Shown here piece by piece: positions 62,009 through 64,000 of a stretch of 64,000 nucleotides of DNA. Numbering within the stretch: the first letter of the stretch is position 1; every line of letters begins with the position of its first letter. Source of the DNA: Hymenobacter sp. YC55 (lineage in GTDB: Bacteria; Bacteroidota; Bacteroidia; Cytophagales; Hymenobacteraceae); NCBI RefSeq assembly GCF_029433095.1, contig NZ_JARNTX010000002.1:1054001-1118000 (forward strand), given 5' to 3'. The translations under genes were made by a program, and so were the position numbers. Below the pieces are notes generated by a model. It was not told the origin of the DNA. It ran no database searches and worked only from the letters and a program-made list of their open reading frames with translations.

Positions 62009-62650
62009 CTACGGAATCTTAGCGGGGAGTACCGTAACAATACGGCCCACACAATGGCTGTTTGGGCAGTCGTTGGGGCCATTGCCACGCAACGCCATCC
62101 TGACGGCGTATTGGCCAGGACGCCGGAACGCGTGCTGAACGCGTCGGCCGTTGCTAACTATTCCATCCCGAAAATCCCAAAGCACCACGACATTCTCGCA
62201 TAGAGGTAGCTGCGAATCCACCGCATCGAAGGTAACAGGCTGTCCAACGCGGACTGTATCGGCACCGGTAGTAAAGTTGAGGACAATTTCTTGAGTGAAA
62301 TCGACAGGTATGACTTTTTCAGCTTCTCGAACCTCACCTGTCTTATCATCTACCACATCTAGTTGGACGGTATAACGACGGCGGTCAGTGTAGCAGTGCG
62401 ACACAATGGGGCCAGTGAGGGTGGTCCCATCGCCCATCTGCCAGCGGAAGGTAAGCGGCCCAGCTGCTGCATCTACCGACGCGCTTGCGTCTAAGTCCAC
62501 ACAAAGTTCAACTACACGCGGTGGCGGACACATTGCGCTGACGGTATCACCGGCTACTTGTGCCCGCGCTTCCTGTCGGATGCTTAGCAGCAGAACCACT
62601 ATGCCAAAAATCAGCGGCAGAAATCTAACGTAACCTTTCACTCCATACAC
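62009..62650 (-). CDS. Exported protein with PKD-like domains
   Basis: A 213 aa protein with a membrane/signal segment (residues about 8-30, cleavage near ARA-QV) and two Ig-like PKD folds: FRWQMGDGTTLTGPIVSH (about 67-84) and VLWDFRDGIVSNGRRVQHAF (about 157-176). Likely surface or periplasmic. It starts with GTG 31 bp after the response-regulator gene. Function unknown. Confidence 0.8.
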   Translation of the reverse strand: MYGVKGYVRFLPLIFGIVVLLLSIRQEARAQVAGDTVSAMCPPPRVVELCVDLDASASVDAAAGPLTFRWQMGDGTTLTGPIVSHCYTDRRRYTVQLDVVDDKTGEVREAEKVIPVDFTQEIVLNFTTGADTVRVGQPVTFDAVDSQLPLCENVVVLWDFRDGIVSNGRRVQHAFRRPGQYAVRMALRGNGPNDCPNSHCVGRIVTVLPAKIP

Positions 62651-62681
62651 GTCTGTAACTGTAAGAAGAACAAGACACTAT

Positions 62682-63398
62682 CTAAAACTTGTTGAGACGC
62701 TGAAACACTTCCCGCATATACGTTTGACCGATGGGAATGTGCTTGCTGTCAATAATGATATTGTTGTCCTCTATGGCTTGCACCCGTTTGAGATTGACAA
62801 TGAAAGAGCGATGCACTCGCACGAACAGTGTATCAGGAAACTTCTCCTCTACGGCTTTCATGGTGCTGTATACGATAAGCTTGCTTTGGCCCGTGACAAT
62901 GTGCACGTAGTCGCCGAGGGCCTCCACATAGCGGACTTCATCGAAGAGCACCTTCACCAACTTAGTATCGACTTTCATGAAAGTAAAGTCGGCGTCGGCG
63001 GGAACCGCTGCTTCGGCCGGACGTGCTTGGGTTGCTTCCAGGGCGCGTTGAGCAGCTTTCAGGAAGCGCGCGTAGCTGACCGGCTTCACTAGATAATCAA
63101 CGACATGGTGCTCAAAAGCTTCAACAGCGTATTGCTTGCTGCTGGTAATTAGTACAACGAGTGGCGGATTTTGAAGCGTATTGAGCAGATCGATACCCGA
63201 CATGAGGGGCATTTCCACATCCAGAAACAGAAGGTCGACCTCTTGCGTGCGCAGAACTTCGGCTGCGGCTACTGCACTTTCACAACTGCCAATAGATGTT
63301 AGGAAAGGAGTGCTGGCAATGCAGTTTTCAACTACTTGCACAGAAAGCGGGTCATCGTCAACAACCAAACAACGCAGAGGGGAGGGAGTAGAGGGCAT
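62682..63398 (-). CDS. LytTR-type response regulator
   Basis: A 238 aa response regulator: receiver domain (VVDDDP near 12-17, phospho-acceptor Asp in LFLDVEMP near 60, K in YLVKPVS near 107) and a C-terminal LytTR DNA-binding domain (RVHRSFIVNLKRV near 195). The gene follows a hybrid kinase in the same direction and probably is its partner. An exact TACCTTTG lies only 5 nt before the ATG (63404-63411), so either the mRNA is nearly leaderless or the start is further in. Confidence 0.92.
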   Translation of the reverse strand: MPSTPSPLRCLVVDDDPLSVQVVENCIASTPFLTSIGSCESAVAAAEVLRTQEVDLLFLDVEMPLMSGIDLLNTLQNPPLVVLITSSKQYAVEAFEHHVVDYLVKPVSYARFLKAAQRALEATQARPAEAAVPADADFTFMKVDTKLVKVLFDEVRYVEALGDYVHIVTGQSKLIVYSTMKAVEEKFPDTLFVRVHRSFIVNLKRVQAIEDNNIIIDSKHIPIGQTYMREVFQRLNKF

Positions 63399-63403
63399 AC
63401 TTT

Positions 63404-63411
63404 CAAAGGTA
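63404..63411 (-). promoter_or_regulatory. -7 element next to the LytTR regulator start
   Basis: Minus strand TACCTTTG, exact TAnnTTTG, 5 nt upstream of the ATG; transcription would begin at about the start codon. Confidence 0.4.
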
Positions 63412-63458
63412 TACTATCCATTGAAAAAAAGCAGGCTTACTATCCTTTGTAAAGAGGT

Positions 63459-64000
63459 TTAAGCAGTTAGCCGTTCTTGAAGTTGCGGGTAAAGTTGTTG
63501 TAAGTTCTCCTCAACTTCCTGAATAATAGGAGCAATAGTGTCTTTATCTGTTTCCTGACGCGCCTGCTGCTCCAGCCTCTCTAAAGCAGAATAGAGATTC
63601 TCAACGCCAAAATAAGCGGCTTGTCCTTTTAGCTTGTGTGCGGTGCGGGCCAAGGCCTCTAGATTAGCGGCAGCAAACTCAACTTCCAAATGTTGCTGTA
63701 GTTGCGGAGCCTGCTTAAGGAAAGTGTTGACTATCTGATGAATAAAGGCTTCGTTGCCGCCAGCCAATTCTTCTAGTAGTGTCCAATCGGGCGCAAGCTC
63801 ATTTTTTTCAGTAGAAGCTGCAACAGTAGTTTCAATTACTGTTACTGAGTTTTGCGGAGGAAGAGTAGTGCGACCGGTAAAGTGGGCGAGACGAGCATAC
63901 AGGAGGGCCGGATCGAAGGGTTTGGCCAGCGTGTCGTTCATGCCGGCTTCCAGTGCTAAAGCACGGTCTTCGGGCAAGGCGGAAGCGGTAAGGCCGATAA
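63459..64000 (-). CDS. Hybrid histidine kinase, C-terminal receiver and HPt part (partial)
   Basis: The frame is open to the window edge, so the N-terminal sensor and kinase parts are beyond position 64000. Visible are the end of a receiver domain (IGLTASALPEDRALALEAGM, then KPF with the conserved Lys) and a histidine phosphotransfer domain (AHKLKGQAAYFG, with the phospho-His in AHK). The product would pass phosphate, probably to the LytTR regulator gene 60 bp downstream. Confidence 0.9.
   Translation of the reverse strand, partial: IGLTASALPEDRALALEAGMNDTLAKPFDPALLYARLAHFTGRTTLPPQNSVTVIETTVAASTEKNELAPDWTLLEELAGGNEAFIHQIVNTFLKQAPQLQQHLEVEFAAANLEALARTAHKLKGQAAYFGVENLYSALERLEQQARQETDKDTIAPIIQEVEENLQQLYPQLQERLTA

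Noticed and set aside
1..64000. rRNA, tRNA, insertion sequence, prophage
   Set aside because: I looked for tRNA T-loop motifs in gaps, transposase-like proteins and phage genes and saw none; a dedicated search could still find a missed small RNA.

Overview
The window looks like a chromosome segment of a Bacteroidota bacterium, most likely Hymenobacter or a close relative. This inference rests on exact TAnnTTTG promoter elements in front of many genes, a fused SecDF, the alternative GlmU-like enzyme (TIGR03991 type), type B L31, a THI-box-controlled TonB receptor, a CarboxypepD_reg-like domain on that receptor, DUF5777/DUF2490 proteins, and moderately GC-rich coding sequence with AT-rich gaps. 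No rRNA, tRNA, IS element, prophage or CRISPR array was recognised.

Layout. 1-11 kb: 3' part missing guaB, an SDR, FRG and DUF2490 proteins, HrpB helicase, rhodanese, a PnuC transporter plus NadR-like kinase pair, an aldose epimerase and a GNAT enzyme. 11.5-17.5 kb: TPP riboswitch and its TonB receptor, an APC permease, glutaryl-CoA dehydrogenase. 17.5-25.7 kb: small accessory genes (DUF1877, a broken acyl carrier protein gene, a disordered protein, DUF4268, HIRAN), ruvB, one AT-rich orphan gene, queG. 25.5-29.4 kb: two tandem cassettes of ferritin-like proteins. 29.7-35.4 kb: batD, aroC, a gamma-carboxylase-like membrane protein, Nfu, a hexapeptide acyltransferase. 35.5-40.5 kb: DUF5777-YceI-cytochrome-COG4315 cluster, and an ECF sigma factor followed by a protein that appears to span both membranes. 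40.7-54.6 kb: secDF, a secreted zincin, udk, rdgB, rpmE2, GlmU-like protein, holB, hemC, DUF2238, cyclophilin, RmlD-like reductase.

55.3-62 kb is the most unusual region. A gene with 18 perfect tandem 13-residue units (HGSGGWSG plus five variable residues) behind a hydrophobic leader lies directly upstream of, and in the same direction as, an oligopeptide-type binding lipoprotein and two ABC permeases. A winged-helix plus TPR-like regulator is divergently transcribed from the other side of a 366 bp AT-rich gap. I propose a secreted repeat-peptide precursor with its own uptake system and sensor. This is an inference: no ATPase, protease or modifying enzyme is present nearby. The window ends with a PKD protein, a LytTR response regulator and the C-terminal end of a hybrid histidine kinase.

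Non-coding structure is rich: about twenty hairpin terminators, three long intergenic inverted repeats sharing a CTGTCAT...GAG end, a TPP riboswitch, and fourteen exact TAnnTTTG elements close to start codons.
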